36,625 nt of DNA from Bacteroidales bacterium (GCA_016342645.1 JAEINX010000034.1:1-36625), one strand, 5' to 3'. Counted from the first letter of the stretch, positions 8,862 to 18,227 are shown. Notes: generated from the sequence alone by a model not told the origin. A program made the numbers and translations.

Positions 8862-8869
8862 CAAAGATA
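8862..8869 (-). promoter_or_regulatory. Putative -7 promoter element of ahcY
   Basis: On the minus strand the sequence reads TATCTTTG, an exact match to the Bacteroidota TAnnTTTG box. It is followed by GC and then 26 bases before the chosen ATG. A possible -33 TTG is at 8885-8887, with a spacer shorter than ideal. Confidence 0.6.
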
Positions 8870-9057
8870 TACATTATTAAAATACAATTGGAGAAAAAAT
8901 GGAATTGATGGAAACGAAAGATTAAAAGTAATTAATACAATAATTTTCGACACAAAGCTGTTTGAATCAAATTAATTTCAACAACTAAAGACTTTTATGG
9001 TCGATTGAAGCTTATTTATTGTAACTCGTTTTTATTTCCTTTTTATTTCCCTATCAA

Positions 9058-10098
9058 TTAAAAATATGTCTTGACAGCAAAGTCAAGTTGATTTATGAAA
9101 ATCTCTTTAAAAGGGTTCAAATTATTCTGCTCATAGAATATCAGCATTGCTTTTTTATATTCAACAGAGTCAATTGTTCTGAATGAAATAGGGCAATATC
9201 CATAATTAATCAACAAGGCATTACTTATTATTCTTGCAGTCCTTTTATTTCCATCTCCAAATGCCTGAATATAGGACAGTAAAATAATAGAGAGCAATGC
9301 TTTTTCAAAAATACAATCTCGGTTATTAATTAGTTTACACATATCCGTCAAAGCTTCTTTGATTTGATATTCATTATCCAGAGGTTTATAGTTAGTTCCG
9401 GAAATACCAACTCTTCTTTTCCGAATATTTCGACCAATGCTTAAATCTTTAACCAATAAACTATGAATATCTTCAATTCCGGATATTGTCAGAGGTGTAA
9501 AATAATCCTTGGTTTTCATTATGAAATCTATTGCTTCTTTATGGTTAAGTAACATAATGGCTTCATCTTTGGTTTTTCCATGAGCAGTTTCCTTATCTTT
9601 TAATAATCTTTCGGTCTCTAAGAGAGAATATGTGTTTCCTTCAATCTGAGAGGATTTCCAACTTAAATCAATTGCTAAACGTTCAAACTCTTTTTTGTAT
9701 TCAGAATCTGTTAACTCAGAAATATTTGTCATGAATTGCTTTTGGAGATTAGTCAAGTCTTGTAATTCATCGGCTGTAAAAATCTTAGTTTTATATAAAA
9801 TATCATTTATCAAAGATAGATTAAAACTATCTTTAATTATGCGGTCATCAATTTCTTTTTCAAAGTATTGTTTAACGTCAATTGGATAAAATAATTCATA
9901 CGATGGAGATATAGCATACTTTCTTGCTTTACCTTTACCCTCAGGTATTATGAGGTTTTCGGAAATCAGTTGTGATAATATTCTTTTTACAGTGGAATAT
10001 CCAATTTCAGATGCTATTTCATTATAAATTTCTTTCGAAGAAAACAAGGAGTTTCCCTTGACTATTTCTAATATCTTTTTCTTCTTATCGGCTAACAT
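9058..10098 (-). CDS. Fic-family protein with winged-helix N-terminus and altered active site
   Basis: 346 residues. Residues 1-60 look like a winged helix-turn-helix (STVKRILSQLISENLIIPEGKGKARKY with a basic wing). Residues about 110-340 are a Fic domain. The inhibitory motif is present as SSQIEGN (149-155), so this is a class with an N-terminal inhibitory helix. The active-site loop reads QAFGDGNKRTAR at 278-289: the catalytic His of HxFxxGN(G/K)R is Gln278, encoded CAG. The remaining loop residues for nucleotide phosphates are intact. Fic enzymes AMPylate or otherwise modify proteins; without the His, ordinary AMPylation is unlikely, so this may be a regulator or a bound-nucleotide switch. 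It is a lone gene divergent from metH, with its own -7 box. Confidence 0.88.
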   Translation of the reverse strand: MLADKKKKILEIVKGNSLFSSKEIYNEIASEIGYSTVKRILSQLISENLIIPEGKGKARKYAISPSYELFYPIDVKQYFEKEIDDRIIKDSFNLSLINDILYKTKIFTADELQDLTNLQKQFMTNISELTDSEYKKEFERLAIDLSWKSSQIEGNTYSLLETERLLKDKETAHGKTKDEAIMLLNHKEAIDFIMKTKDYFTPLTISGIEDIHSLLVKDLSIGRNIRKRRVGISGTNYKPLDNEYQIKEALTDMCKLINNRDCIFEKALLSIILLSYIQAFGDGNKRTARIISNALLINYGYCPISFRTIDSVEYKKAMLIFYEQNNLNPFKEIFINQLDFAVKTYF

Positions 10099-10135
10099 AT
10101 TTTGTCAATATTGCATTTGTGTCTCAATTTCTATG

Positions 10136-10143
10136 CAAATATA
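10136..10143 (-). promoter_or_regulatory. Putative -7 promoter element of the fic gene
   Basis: The minus strand reads TATATTTG, an exact TAnnTTTG match, 37 bases upstream of the fic ATG. No well-spaced -33 TTTG; one at 10158-10161 is 14 bases away. Confidence 0.5.
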
Positions 10144-10380
10144 GCTCATTTATTAATCAAATTGAACTCTAAACACAATTAATTTGAGCTTCAATAAATT
10201 TATTTGAAAGGTATTTAATATCCATAGGATTCTAAAAAATTTAATAGAAATTCATATTAAAAAGCTTCTGAAGGAATTTAATTTAAAATTTGATTCAAAC
10301 TGGGATATGCGAGATGTTTGAAGCTTATTTTGTTTATATTAATCAGAAATTATCTGGCAAAACACCACTGAAAAAATTAT

Positions 10381-10388
10381 TACTTTTG
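10381..10388 (+). promoter_or_regulatory. Putative -7 promoter element of metH
   Basis: TACTTTTG is an exact TAnnTTTG match, 28 bases before the metH ATG. A -33 TTTG is not evident. Confidence 0.55.
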
Positions 10389-10416
10389 CAAAACTTGAAA
10401 TAAGAAATAAGGAACA

Positions 10417-13400
10417 ATGGACAAGAAACAAGAAATGTGGAACATACAAGAAATCATTAAACAAAGAATTCTTATTCTTGATGGCGCCATAGGCACAATG
10501 ATTCAAAAACATAATTTGCAGGAAAAGGATTATAGAGGCGAAAGATTTGAGAATTTTACAAGCGATCAAAAAGGTAATAATGATCTGCTTTCTTTAACAA
10601 AACCTGAAATTATATGCGAAATTCATGAAAAATATCTTCAGGCCGGTGCCGACATTATCGAAACCAATACGTTCAATGCAAATAAAATTTCGATGCTTGA
10701 TTATGATATGGTGGATGTTGTTTATGAAATGAATCTTGCATCGGTGAAACTTGCAAGAGAAATTGCCGATAAATATTCGGAGATAACACCCGATAAACCA
10801 CGCTTTGTGGCCGGTTCAATAGGGCCGACTAATAAAACCGCATCTATTTCACCTGACGTAAATAATCCTGCTTACAGGGCAGTAACTTTCGATGATTTGG
10901 TTAATGCTTATAAAGAACAAGCAGAGGCATTTATTGATGGCGGAGCTGATTTAATTTTGATAGAAACCGTTTTTGATATTTTAAATACCAAGGCAGCTTT
11001 GTTTGCTATTGAAGAAGTTTTTAATACAAAAAATAAAAGAATTCCCGTTTCGGTTTCGGTAACAATTGCCGATAAAAGCGGGCGGACTTTAGCCGGTCAA
11101 ACAATAGAAGCTTTTTTAATTTCTTTATCAAATTACGATTTATTTAGTATTGGTTTAAATTGTTCGTTTGGTGCCGATGATCTTTTCCCTTTTCTGAAAA
11201 CATTGTCAAAAAACACACCGATTTATGTAAGTGCCTATCCAAATGCAGGTTTACCGAATGAGTTTGGACAATATGATCAAACTGCTAAAATTATGGCTGA
11301 AAGGATTCAAAAATATTTCGATAATAAATTGGTGAATATAATTGGTGGTTGTTGCGGCACAACTCCGGCGCATATTAAAGAATTTGTGAAACTTGCTGCG
11401 AATGCCGAAAAACGTAAAGTGCCTGTAAAAAAAACCCTGACACAACTTAGCGGATTAGAACCTTTAACCATTAGTAAAGAAAGTAATTTCATAAATATTG
11501 GCGAAAGAACAAATGTTTCGGGTTCACGAAAGTTTGCTCGTTTGATACGTGAAAAAAAATATGAAGAAGCTTCAACGGTTGCAAGGCATCAGGTAGAAAA
11601 CGGTGCTCAAATTATTGATATAAATTTGGACGATGCCATGCTTGACGCTGAAAAAGAGATGGTGAATTTTTTAAATTTAATAAGTTCCGACCCTGATATT
11701 ACTCGTGTTCCTGTTATGATAGATTCATCAAAATGGTCGGTCATAGAAGCAGGCTTAAAATGCTTGCAAGGAAAAGGAATAGTTAACTCAATAAGCCTGA
11801 AAGAAGGGGAGGAGTTATTCATTGAGCGTGCAAAAAAAATAAAGGAATATGGTGCAGCAGTTGTTGTTATGGCTTTCGATGAAGAAGGACAGGCATCTTC
11901 CTATCAAAGAAGAATAGAAGTTTGTAAACGTGCTTATGATTGTTTGGTAAATAAGGCTGATTTTCCACCACAGGATATAATTTTCGACCCGAATATTCTG
12001 ACAATTGCAACCGGCATGGAAGAGCATAATAATTTTGCAGTTGATTTTATTGAAGCTACAAAATGGATAAAACAAAATCTTCCTTATGCTAAGGTCAGTG
12101 CAGGCGTCAGCAATTTATCTTTTTCGTTCAGAGGTAATAATATAGTGCGTGAGGCCATGCATTCGGTTTTTCTTTACCATGCTATCAAAGCCGGATTGGA
12201 TATGGGAATCGTGAATCCGGCAATGCTTCAAATTTATGATGAAATACCTAAAGATTTGTTGGTTTTGGTTGAAGATGTTGTTTTAAACAGCCATGATGGA
12301 GCAACCGAAAAGTTAATTGAGTTTGCTCAAAATATTATTGAAAAGGGTGATACTATCATTAAAAAAGATGAATGGAGAGAAAACAATCTTGAAGAACGCT
12401 TGAAACATTCTTTAATAAAAGGAATTGCTGAATATCTTGATGAAGATATTAATGAGGCACTCAAAAAATATTCCCCAGCTTTAAGCATTATTGAAGGCCC
12501 TTTAATGGATGGGATGAATGTAGTCGGTGAATTGTTCGGGTCGGGAAAAATGTTTTTGCCTCAGGTGGTTAAAACCGCAAGAGTAATGAAAAAAGCTGTT
12601 GCAATTTTGCTTCCGTATATTGAACAGGAAAAATCAGAAACCGGTGGGCAAAAATCATCAGGTAAAATTCTGATAGCCACCGTTAAAGGCGATGTTCACG
12701 ATATTGGCAAAAATATTGTAAACGTAATTTTATCATGTAATAATTACGAAGTTATTGATCTCGGTGTTATGGTTCCAACCGAAGATATTTTGAAAGCTGC
12801 AAAAGAGCACAATGTAGATATTATTGGCTTGAGTGGATTAATTACTCCTTCTCTCGAAGAAATGGTAAGAGTGGCTCAGGAAATGGAAAAACAAGGATTT
12901 AAAAAACCGCTTTTAATTGGAGGTGCAACCACCTCCAAAATTCATACTGCCGTAAAAATTGCACCCCAATATTCTAATCCTGTGATTTATGTAAAAGATG
13001 CTTCACAAAGCGTAATAATGCTCAACAAAGTATTTTCAGCTAATGCTAAAGAGAATTTTTTCAACTCAATTGAGAATGAATATAAAATTATTAGAGAAAA
13101 ACACTTTAAAAAAACACAGGTAAATTACATTGCACTTGAAGATGCCAGAAAAAATAAATTAAGAATTGATTGGAAGAATTTTTCTCCAGTAAAACCCAAA
13201 TTTTTTGGCACTAAAATATTTAATAATTATTCAATTTCAGAAATTCAAAAGTTCATCAATTGGTCGTTTTTCTTTAATGCATGGGGTTTAAAATCAAATT
13301 TTAAAGACGATAATGAAAAAAGTGAAAAATATAAAGAAGCGAAAAAATTATTCGATGATGCTCAGTTGCTTTTAAATGAAATTGTTGATAAAAATTTGCT

Positions 13401-14097
13401 TGAAGCGAAAGCTGTAATAGGAATATATCCGGCAAATTCTGTAAATGATGACATTTTAATTTATGCAGATGAAAACAAAAAATCAATATTAGAAACTTTT
13501 CCAAACTTAAGGCAACAAATTCAGAAGTCAAATAATAATCCGAATCTTTCGCTTTCCGATTTCATTGCACCGCTTGAAAGTGGCAAAAAAGATTATATAG
13601 GATTTTTTGCATTAACTGCAGGCCTGAATATTGAAAAATCTATTACAGAATTTAAAAATAATAATGATGATTATAAAGCCATAATGCTTCAACTTTTGTC
13701 CGACAGGCTGGCAGAAGCTTTTATTGAATTATTGCATTTAAAAACGAGGAAAGAATATTGGGCATATTCTCCTAACGAAAACCTTTCGCTCGAAGAGCTT
13801 TTCAATGAAAAATATGTCGGTAAGCGTCCTGCAATCGGTTATCCGGCTTGCCCCGATCATTCGGAGAAAAAAAGAATCTTTAATCTTTTGGATGTTGAAA
13901 AAACCATAGGCATTGAATTAACCGATTCGTTTGCAATGTATCCAACAGCCTCGGTTTGCGGTTTATTTTTCTCTCACCCTGAGGCAAAATATTTTTCGGT
14001 TGGGAAAATTTCAGATGAGCAATTAAAAAATTATGCAAAAAGAAAAAACGAAAACCCTGAAATTGTAGAGAAATTTATAAAAGGAATGTTAGATTAG
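10417..14097 (+). CDS. metH: Cobalamin-dependent methionine synthase, full length
   Basis: 1226 residues, the size of the single-chain enzyme. It transfers the methyl group of methyltetrahydrofolate to homocysteine via methylcobalamin in the cytoplasm. All four modules are visible. The homocysteine domain has zinc cysteines in GLNCSFG (about 247-253) and GGCCGTTP (about 311). The pterin domain starts around [15 protein letters not shown]. The cobalamin cap is followed by the B12 domain with DVHDIG at 759-764 (His761 as cobalt ligand) and [13 protein letters not shown]. The C-terminal AdoMet reactivation domain contains [12 protein letters not shown] (about 1136-1147) and the [14 protein letters not shown] block. 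AAGGA lies 3 bases before the ATG; Met7 is a possible alternative start. The stop is followed at once by a REP-like palindrome remnant. Confidence 0.97.
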   Translation: MDKKQEMWNIQEIIKQRILILDGAIGTMIQKHNLQEKDYRGERFENFTSDQKGNNDLLSLTKPEIICEIHEKYLQAGADIIETNTFNANKISMLDYDMVDVVYEMNLASVKLAREIADKYSEITPDKPRFVAGSIGPTNKTASISPDVNNPAYRAVTFDDLVNAYKEQAEAFIDGGADLILIETVFDILNTKAALFAIEEVFNTKNKRIPVSVSVTIADKSGRTLAGQTIEAFLISLSNYDLFSIGLNCSFGADDLFPFLKTLSKNTPIYVSAYPNAGLPNEFGQYDQTAKIMAERIQKYFDNKLVNIIGGCCGTTPAHIKEFVKLAANAEKRKVPVKKTLTQLSGLEPLTISKESNFINIGERTNVSGSRKFARLIREKKYEEASTVARHQVENGAQIIDINLDDAMLDAEKEMVNFLNLISSDPDITRVPVMIDSSKWSVIEAGLKCLQGKGIVNSISLKEGEELFIERAKKIKEYGAAVVVMAFDEEGQASSYQRRIEVCKRAYDCLVNKADFPPQDIIFDPNILTIATGMEEHNNFAVDFIEATKWIKQNLPYAKVSAGVSNLSFSFRGNNIVREAMHSVFLYHAIKAGLDMGIVNPAMLQIYDEIPKDLLVLVEDVVLNSHDGATEKLIEFAQNIIEKGDTIIKKDEWRENNLEERLKHSLIKGIAEYLDEDINEALKKYSPALSIIEGPLMDGMNVVGELFGSGKMFLPQVVKTARVMKKAVAILLPYIEQEKSETGGQKSSGKILIATVKGDVHDIGKNIVNVILSCNNYEVIDLGVMVPTEDILKAAKEHNVDIIGLSGLITPSLEEMVRVAQEMEKQGFKKPLLIGGATTSKIHTAVKIAPQYSNPVIYVKDASQSVIMLNKVFSANAKENFFNSIENEYKIIREKHFKKTQVNYIALEDARKNKLRIDWKNFSPVKPKFFGTKIFNNYSISEIQKFINWSFFFNAWGLKSNFKDDNEKSEKYKEAKKLFDDAQLLLNEIVDKNLLEAKAVIGIYPANSVNDDILIYADENKKSILETFPNLRQQIQKSNNNPNLSLSDFIAPLESGKKDYIGFFALTAGLNIEKSITEFKNNNDDYKAIMLQLLSDRLAEAFIELLHLKTRKEYWAYSPNENLSLEELFNEKYVGKRPAIGYPACPDHSEKKRIFNLLDVEKTIGIELTDSFAMYPTASVCGLFFSHPEAKYFSVGKISDEQLKNYAKRKNENPEIVEKFIKGMLD

Positions 14098-14120
14098 CAG
14101 CCCATGACTTTAGTGGGTTT
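14098..14120 (+). repeat. Truncated REP-type palindrome directly after the metH stop
   Basis: CAGCCCATGACTTTAGTGGG matches the intact palindromes at 14185 and 14815 but lacks three bases (TCA) of the right arm, so only a short stem remains. It begins on the base after the metH stop codon. Confidence 0.75.
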
Positions 14121-14183
14121 GAAAAAATAAAATCAATGAATTATTAATGTTTTAAAAGTTTGTAAAACCAATAAATAAACCAA

Positions 14184-14251
14184 GCAGCCCATGACTTTAG
14201 TCATGGGTTCTTAAACATAAAGACATATATATAACCGTTTTAACGGTTTAT
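14184..14251 (+). repeat. REP double-palindrome unit, left copy
   Basis: A 68-bp unit with palindromes at 14188-14207 (stem 9, loop 2) and 14233-14248 (stem 7, loop 2). It is nearly the same in layout and sequence as 14814-14881. It ends 15 bases before the transposase ATG and may influence its translation. Confidence 0.8.
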
Positions 14252-14266
14252 AAAACATAAACTAAA

Positions 14267-14704
14267 ATGTCACATTCATTAACAAAAATCTGGATTCATT
14301 CAATACTTGGTGTAAAAAACAAACAAGCATTGATCAATGATGAGGTTGCTCCTTTAATTTATAAACATATTGAGGAGAGTCTTTTGTCAATTGACTGTAA
14401 ACCAAGAATTATTAATGGTGTAGAAGACCACATTCATTTATTGTTTTTACTTTCACCAAAAATTGCAGTAGCTGATTTAGAGAAAAAAATCAAAGGAGAA
14501 ACATCACATTGGATTAATCAGCAAAATTTAATAAAGGATAAATTTGCATGGCAAGTAGGTAATGGTGCTTTTTCGGTAAGTGAATCAAATGTAAAATCTG
14601 TACAATCATATATTAAAACACAAAAAGAACATCATGAAAAAATGACTTTTGAAGAAGAGTATAATTTGTTTTTAAAAAAACATGGAATTTTAATAAACCG
14701 TTGA
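14267..14704 (+). CDS. REP-associated tyrosine transposase (IS200/Y1 family, RAYT)
   Basis: 145 residues, the usual size for single-domain Y1 transposases. The HUH motif is EDHIHLLF (His55 and His57). The catalytic tyrosine is Tyr115 in SVQSYIKTQKEHH. The family block WQVGNGAFSVS is at about 95-105. These enzymes nick and join single-stranded DNA next to REP hairpins. The frame is intact from ATG to TGA, so the gene looks functional. Its last codons and the TGA at 14702-14704 lie inside the palindrome AACCGTTGAAACGGTT, tying gene and repeat together. It sits between metH and metF in the same direction. Confidence 0.92.
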   Translation: MSHSLTKIWIHSILGVKNKQALINDEVAPLIYKHIEESLLSIDCKPRIINGVEDHIHLLFLLSPKIAVADLEKKIKGETSHWINQQNLIKDKFAWQVGNGAFSVSESNVKSVQSYIKTQKEHHEKMTFEEEYNLFLKKHGILINR

Positions 14705-14763
14705 AACGGTTAGTTTTTTCCTAACAATCAATAAACCCACGATTAAAATCGTGGGCTACAAAT
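14694..14763 (-). repeat. REP double-palindrome unit, inverted copy
   Basis: Read on the minus strand it is GTAG, then a 9-bp-stem palindrome, a spacer, then AACCGTTTCAACGGTT, the same order as the direct units at 14184 and 14814. The arms of the large palindrome differ in sequence from the direct copies (CCCACGATT versus CCCATGACT) but keep complementarity. Confidence 0.8.
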
Positions 14764-14813
14764 AACGAAAAGGCAAAAACTATAATAATAAAATCGTTAA
14801 GCGAAAACCCAAA

Positions 14814-14881
14814 GCAGCCCATGACTTTAGTCATGGGATTTGAAATATAAAAACAAAAATTATAACCGTTTTAACGGTTTA
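14814..14881 (+). repeat. REP double-palindrome unit, right direct copy
   Basis: GCAG plus CCCATGACTTTAGTCATGGG (14818-14837) and AACCGTTTTAACGGTT (14864-14879). The second palindrome ends 12 bases before the metF start codon, so it sits in that gene's translation initiation region. Confidence 0.82.
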
Positions 14882-14891
14882 AAAATAAAAA

Positions 14892-16466
14892 ATGAAGCAG
14901 TTGAAAGAATTATTAAAAGAAAACAAATTTCTTGTGGGTGTTGAATTGGTAAACTCACGAGGTATAATTCAGCAGGCAAATAGTCAAAAAACATTAAATT
15001 TGGCAAACAAACTTTGCGAAGATAAAAGAATCGATTGGCTTTCGATAACCGATAGTGCCGGTGGTAACCCTACAATGTCTCCCGATTTTTTGGCCAAGCA
15101 AGTGTTGAAAACCGGAAAAAACACCATCATTCATCTTAGTTGTAAAGATTTGAACAGAAATGGGTTGGAAAGCCTTGCATGGAAATATTCAAGCGAAGGC
15201 TTTAATAATTTATTAGTTATTTCAGGAGATTACCCAATTGATGGCTATCAAGGAGTTGCTCAGGGAGTTTTTGACTTAGACTCAGTAGGTTTGTTAAAAA
15301 TGCTCAACGAAATGAATGCAGGTTTAAAAGTAAAAGGCCGTAAACCAAATTCCATGATCGAACTTGATCGAACAAATTTCTTCCTCGGTTGTGCTGTTTC
15401 ACCATTTAAGTTTAGTGAAGCCGAGCAAATTATGCAATACGAAAAGTTGAAACTTAAGGTAAGAACGGGTGCAAATTTCATTATTTCTCAATTAGGTTAT
15501 GATATCAGAAAATCGCATGAATTATTGTGTTTCATGAAAGAAAGCAATATTTCGATTCCGGCAATCGGGTATGTTTATCTTTTATCGGCGGGGGTTGCTA
15601 ATATTTTCAACAAAGATTTAATTCCGGGTTGTGTAGTCAGCGATGAGTTTTTGAAAAAAATTAAAGAAGAAAAAAAATCAGACGACAAAGGAAAAAGTTT
15701 CTTTATTGATTTTGCTGCTAAACAATTTGTTGTACTCAAAGCAATGGGTTACAAAGGAGTTTACATTGGCGGAATTCATAAATACGAAGACTTTGAGGCT
15801 ATAATGAAAAAAGTCGATGAGTATAAAAATGCTAACTGGCTTGATTTTGTTAAAGAACTTAGTAATCCGCAAGCAAATGAATTTTATTATTATTCAATTG
15901 AGAAAAACACAGGACTTTCAGATATTAAAAACATAAATCCCGTATATTTAAACTTTAAAAAATCCTCATTTTCAAAACATATTTCACTTTCTTATAGACT
16001 TAGCAGACTGTGGCATTCATTGTTTTTCGCATATAATGCTCCATTTTTTAATATGTGCAAATCTTATTATAAATTTTTAGAAAAAAGACAAGGGAAATCA
16101 TTAGATAAGCTTTCTTATTTTAATGAACGATTTTGGAAATCGCTTTTTTTTAGGTGCAAGGAATGTGGAGATTGTTCACTGCCTGACATAAGTTATTTAT
16201 GTCCGCTTTCTCAATGCGAAAAAAATCAACGAAACGGGCCTTGTGGAGGGAGTTCCAAAGATAAATGTGAGGCATCAAAATTAGGAAAAGATTGCATTTG
16301 GGTCAGGGCTTATGCAAGAAATAAATACTTTAGCGGAAATACCCGGAATCTCCTCAATAGAAGACCTGTTATAAACAATAATGATTTAAAAAACACTTCA
16401 GGCTGGGCGAATTGCTTTTTATTAAAAGATCATAATGCTTACATGGGAAGAGGTGAAGCAAAATAA
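14892..16466 (+). CDS. metF: Methylenetetrahydrofolate reductase with fused MetV-like cysteine-rich C-terminus
   Basis: 524 residues, well above the roughly 300 of ordinary MetF. Residues 1-310 are a MetF-type TIM barrel: VGVELVNSRG at the start, ITDSAGGNP, LLVISGDYP (methyl-pterin/FAD side), and GANFIISQLGYD. Residues about 395-500 are a cysteine-rich domain like PF12225 (MTHFR C-terminal, seen in MetV): CKECGDC (Cys422, 425, 428), CPLSQC (437, 442), GPCGG (Cys451), then Cys459 and Cys468. These eight cysteines could hold zinc or an iron-sulfur cluster. The enzyme makes methyltetrahydrofolate for MetH; the extra domain suggests an electron source other than plain NAD(P)H. It was probably in one operon with metH before the RAYT unit settled between them. 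Confidence 0.9.
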   Translation: MKQLKELLKENKFLVGVELVNSRGIIQQANSQKTLNLANKLCEDKRIDWLSITDSAGGNPTMSPDFLAKQVLKTGKNTIIHLSCKDLNRNGLESLAWKYSSEGFNNLLVISGDYPIDGYQGVAQGVFDLDSVGLLKMLNEMNAGLKVKGRKPNSMIELDRTNFFLGCAVSPFKFSEAEQIMQYEKLKLKVRTGANFIISQLGYDIRKSHELLCFMKESNISIPAIGYVYLLSAGVANIFNKDLIPGCVVSDEFLKKIKEEKKSDDKGKSFFIDFAAKQFVVLKAMGYKGVYIGGIHKYEDFEAIMKKVDEYKNANWLDFVKELSNPQANEFYYYSIEKNTGLSDIKNINPVYLNFKKSSFSKHISLSYRLSRLWHSLFFAYNAPFFNMCKSYYKFLEKRQGKSLDKLSYFNERFWKSLFFRCKECGDCSLPDISYLCPLSQCEKNQRNGPCGGSSKDKCEASKLGKDCIWVRAYARNKYFSGNTRNLLNRRPVINNNDLKNTSGWANCFLLKDHNAYMGRGEAK

Positions 16467-16473
16467 CGTTTGA

Positions 16474-18225
16474 TTATTTACTAAGCGGATAAATTAGCAC
16501 ATCTGCTGCATTCATTTTTATAAGATAACCTTCACCCGGAACACAATTTCCGATTCCGTTAACCCAGTTTGGGCCAATTTTCATAATGTTTGCACCTGTC
16601 GAGCTTCTGATAAATTTGAGATTATCGTTCAAAATAACTCCAAATGCCGACATTGCATCCATTTCATCCAAAGGAAGATAACTTACAAATTGATAGCCTG
16701 CTTCTAAATTTATTGGAGTTTGAGCATCAACAATAACTCCTTCAATAATAAAATCATCGTCTTGGTTCATTTTAAACAAATAACCTTCGGTTGAACTCCA
16801 GTTTCCTATTCCATTCACCCAATTCGGGCCGATTTTTCTTAAGGTTTGACCCAGTGAATTTCTTACAAAATCAAGATTGTCATTTAAAATCTCCGACAAA
16901 ACAACAATCATATCAGCATTTTCGGGCATGATATGAGATGAAGAAAATTGAAAACCGTTTTCAAGTGAAACAGTTTGTGAAGATTGTTGATTATCAGGAA
17001 AAATATTAACAATCAAACCTTCGATAACTGTCAGGCCGTAAGGTATTTCATCGGGAATCAAAACCCAACCATTGTAAGATCCTCCCCATCCGAAATTTAC
17101 ATGATAATAATCATCCGTATTATATCCATCAACAACAATATTATGCCCCATAGTATGAGGGGGGTCAATAACTGCAAGATGAGCAGGAAAAGCATCCATC
17201 ATATTTTGTGATAATTTTTCATATAAATCGGGTGAATTTTCGTCAAGCAATTCAATTTCGTCAAAACTAAATTTTTCATAACCCATGAAAGCCTGACTAA
17301 CGCCGAAAGTCCCCGATATTGATGATGTATAAACTTGGTGCATAGCTACCCCGCAGGCAAAATTAATTACGGCTTTGTCGTCATCTGTTAAAGGAATTTG
17401 ATTTTGATAATGATCTTCGAGAGTTCCAAGATAAGTATTCATTTCAGGAAATGATGGAAAATCATAAGTATGACAATCATTATCGATCCAATATTGCCTG
17501 CCTGCATAATTATGATAATAATCGTCAGTGTCGTCGAAAGTAGTATTTTGAGTTGTTTGTAAAAAATTAAGTATTTGAGCCATTGCAACTGCAGGACAAC
17601 CTGCTATACTTCTGTTTCCGGTAACATTATCAATCGGACAAAAATTATTATAGGGTGCACTTTGAGTCCAGTTTTCTTCAAGCCATCCTCCGGTTGCGGT
17701 ACTTCCTTCGGGTGGCCATTGCTGAAAACTTCTATTTAAATTTTGTTGAAAATTTTTATTTGAAAATTCTTCCCACTGCCTGTTTCGTTCTTCAATTATA
17801 TTTTCCGGCAATTTTGTAATATTTTCCAATCTTAGTTCAATATTTGTGATCAAAATCTGCTCTAAAATATTTTTATTGTTGTTGTTTTCTGAATAATTGT
17901 TTATAAACGAATACGCAATTACAGGTGGGAGGTCAGTGTTAGCTGTTACCACAATATAACCTTGCGGGGACAAATTCATAACAAAGAATAATTTATCATT
18001 CTTTGAACTAAAAATTGAATTTACCGGTGTTTCAATTGAAAATTGTGAATCTTTTGACAACTGAACCAACTTTGATTTCGCAATTTGTTTTGCAAGATTT
18101 TTATTGACCGAATCGGCATTTAATTGTATTGAAATCGAGAAAATCAATACCATTGAAATAAATAGATTTTTTTTTACCATTTTAAAAATTATTTGTGTTA
18201 ATATTTTATTGAGAATTTTTTTCAT
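16474..18225 (-). CDS. Secreted C10 (streptopain-like) cysteine protease with paired KIGPNWVNGIG modules
   Basis: 583 residues from the ATG at 18223-18225. A second ATG (Met16, 18178-18180) gives a more standard signal peptide (MVKKNLFISMVLIFSISIQLNA). Residues about 38-110 resemble the C10 propeptide (SPQGYIVVTANTDLPPVIAYS). The protease domain follows, with WTQSAPYNNFCP, the nucleophile Cys210 in IAGCPAVAMAQ, His361 in GHNIVVDGY and NFGWGGSYNGWV. The C-terminal 164 residues (420-583) are two copies of a module shared with three other proteins in the window. It starts 2 bp after the stop of the upstream secreted protein, so the two are co-transcribed. No T9SS sorting signature is visible after the modules. 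Confidence 0.9.
   Translation of the reverse strand: MKKILNKILTQIIFKMVKKNLFISMVLIFSISIQLNADSVNKNLAKQIAKSKLVQLSKDSQFSIETPVNSIFSSKNDKLFFVMNLSPQGYIVVTANTDLPPVIAYSFINNYSENNNNKNILEQILITNIELRLENITKLPENIIEERNRQWEEFSNKNFQQNLNRSFQQWPPEGSTATGGWLEENWTQSAPYNNFCPIDNVTGNRSIAGCPAVAMAQILNFLQTTQNTTFDDTDDYYHNYAGRQYWIDNDCHTYDFPSFPEMNTYLGTLEDHYQNQIPLTDDDKAVINFACGVAMHQVYTSSISGTFGVSQAFMGYEKFSFDEIELLDENSPDLYEKLSQNMMDAFPAHLAVIDPPHTMGHNIVVDGYNTDDYYHVNFGWGGSYNGWVLIPDEIPYGLTVIEGLIVNIFPDNQQSSQTVSLENGFQFSSSHIMPENADMIVVLSEILNDNLDFVRNSLGQTLRKIGPNWVNGIGNWSSTEGYLFKMNQDDDFIIEGVIVDAQTPINLEAGYQFVSYLPLDEMDAMSAFGVILNDNLKFIRSSTGANIMKIGPNWVNGIGNCVPGEGYLIKMNAADVLIYPLSK
16477..16968 (-). repeat. KIGPNWVNGIG module pair in the C10 protease
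   Basis: Module 1 (16711-16968, residues 420-505) has the core followed by NW. Module 2 (16477-16710, residues 506-583) has the core followed by NC and ends VLIYP. Each module begins with an aromatic-rich strand (GFQFSS, GYQFVSYLP) and closes with GYLxKMN. Confidence 0.85.
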
Positions 18226-18227
18226 GT

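Larger units (their letters stand above)
10099..10416. other. Divergent promoter region between fic and metH
   Basis: 318 bases without a gene. It holds an exact -7 box for each direction (10136-10143 minus, 10381-10388 plus). I looked for a cobalamin or SAM riboswitch before metH and saw none: the leader after the metH -7 box is only about 28 bases. The middle (10160-10330) is plain A+T-rich sequence. Confidence 0.55.
14184..14763 (+). mobile_element. RAYT unit: IS200-like transposase gene bounded by opposed REP palindromes
   Basis: The left boundary unit (14184-14251) holds GCAG followed by the 9-bp-stem palindrome CCCATGACTTTAGTCATGGG (14188-14207), then AACCGTTTTAACGGTT (14233-14248). 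The right boundary (14694-14763) holds the same kinds of palindrome in opposite order: AACCGTTGAAACGGTT (14696-14711) and CCCACGATTAAAATCGTGGG (14736-14755), followed by CTAC, which is GTAG on the other strand. Known REP elements of RAYT transposases carry a GTAG tetranucleotide beside the hairpin foot. The arrangement fits a domesticated REP/RAYT unit. It lies between metH and the methylenetetrahydrofolate reductase gene. Exact ends and target duplication cannot be assigned. Confidence 0.75.

Noticed and set aside
10120..10416. Possible cobalamin or SAM riboswitch before metH
   Set aside because: No B12-box-like sequence or multi-stem layout was seen, and the likely transcript leader is too short.
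14184..14881. Full insertion sequence with target-site duplication
   Set aside because: IS200-type elements make no duplication, and the extra direct palindrome unit at 14814 prevents fixing exact ends; described as a RAYT unit instead.
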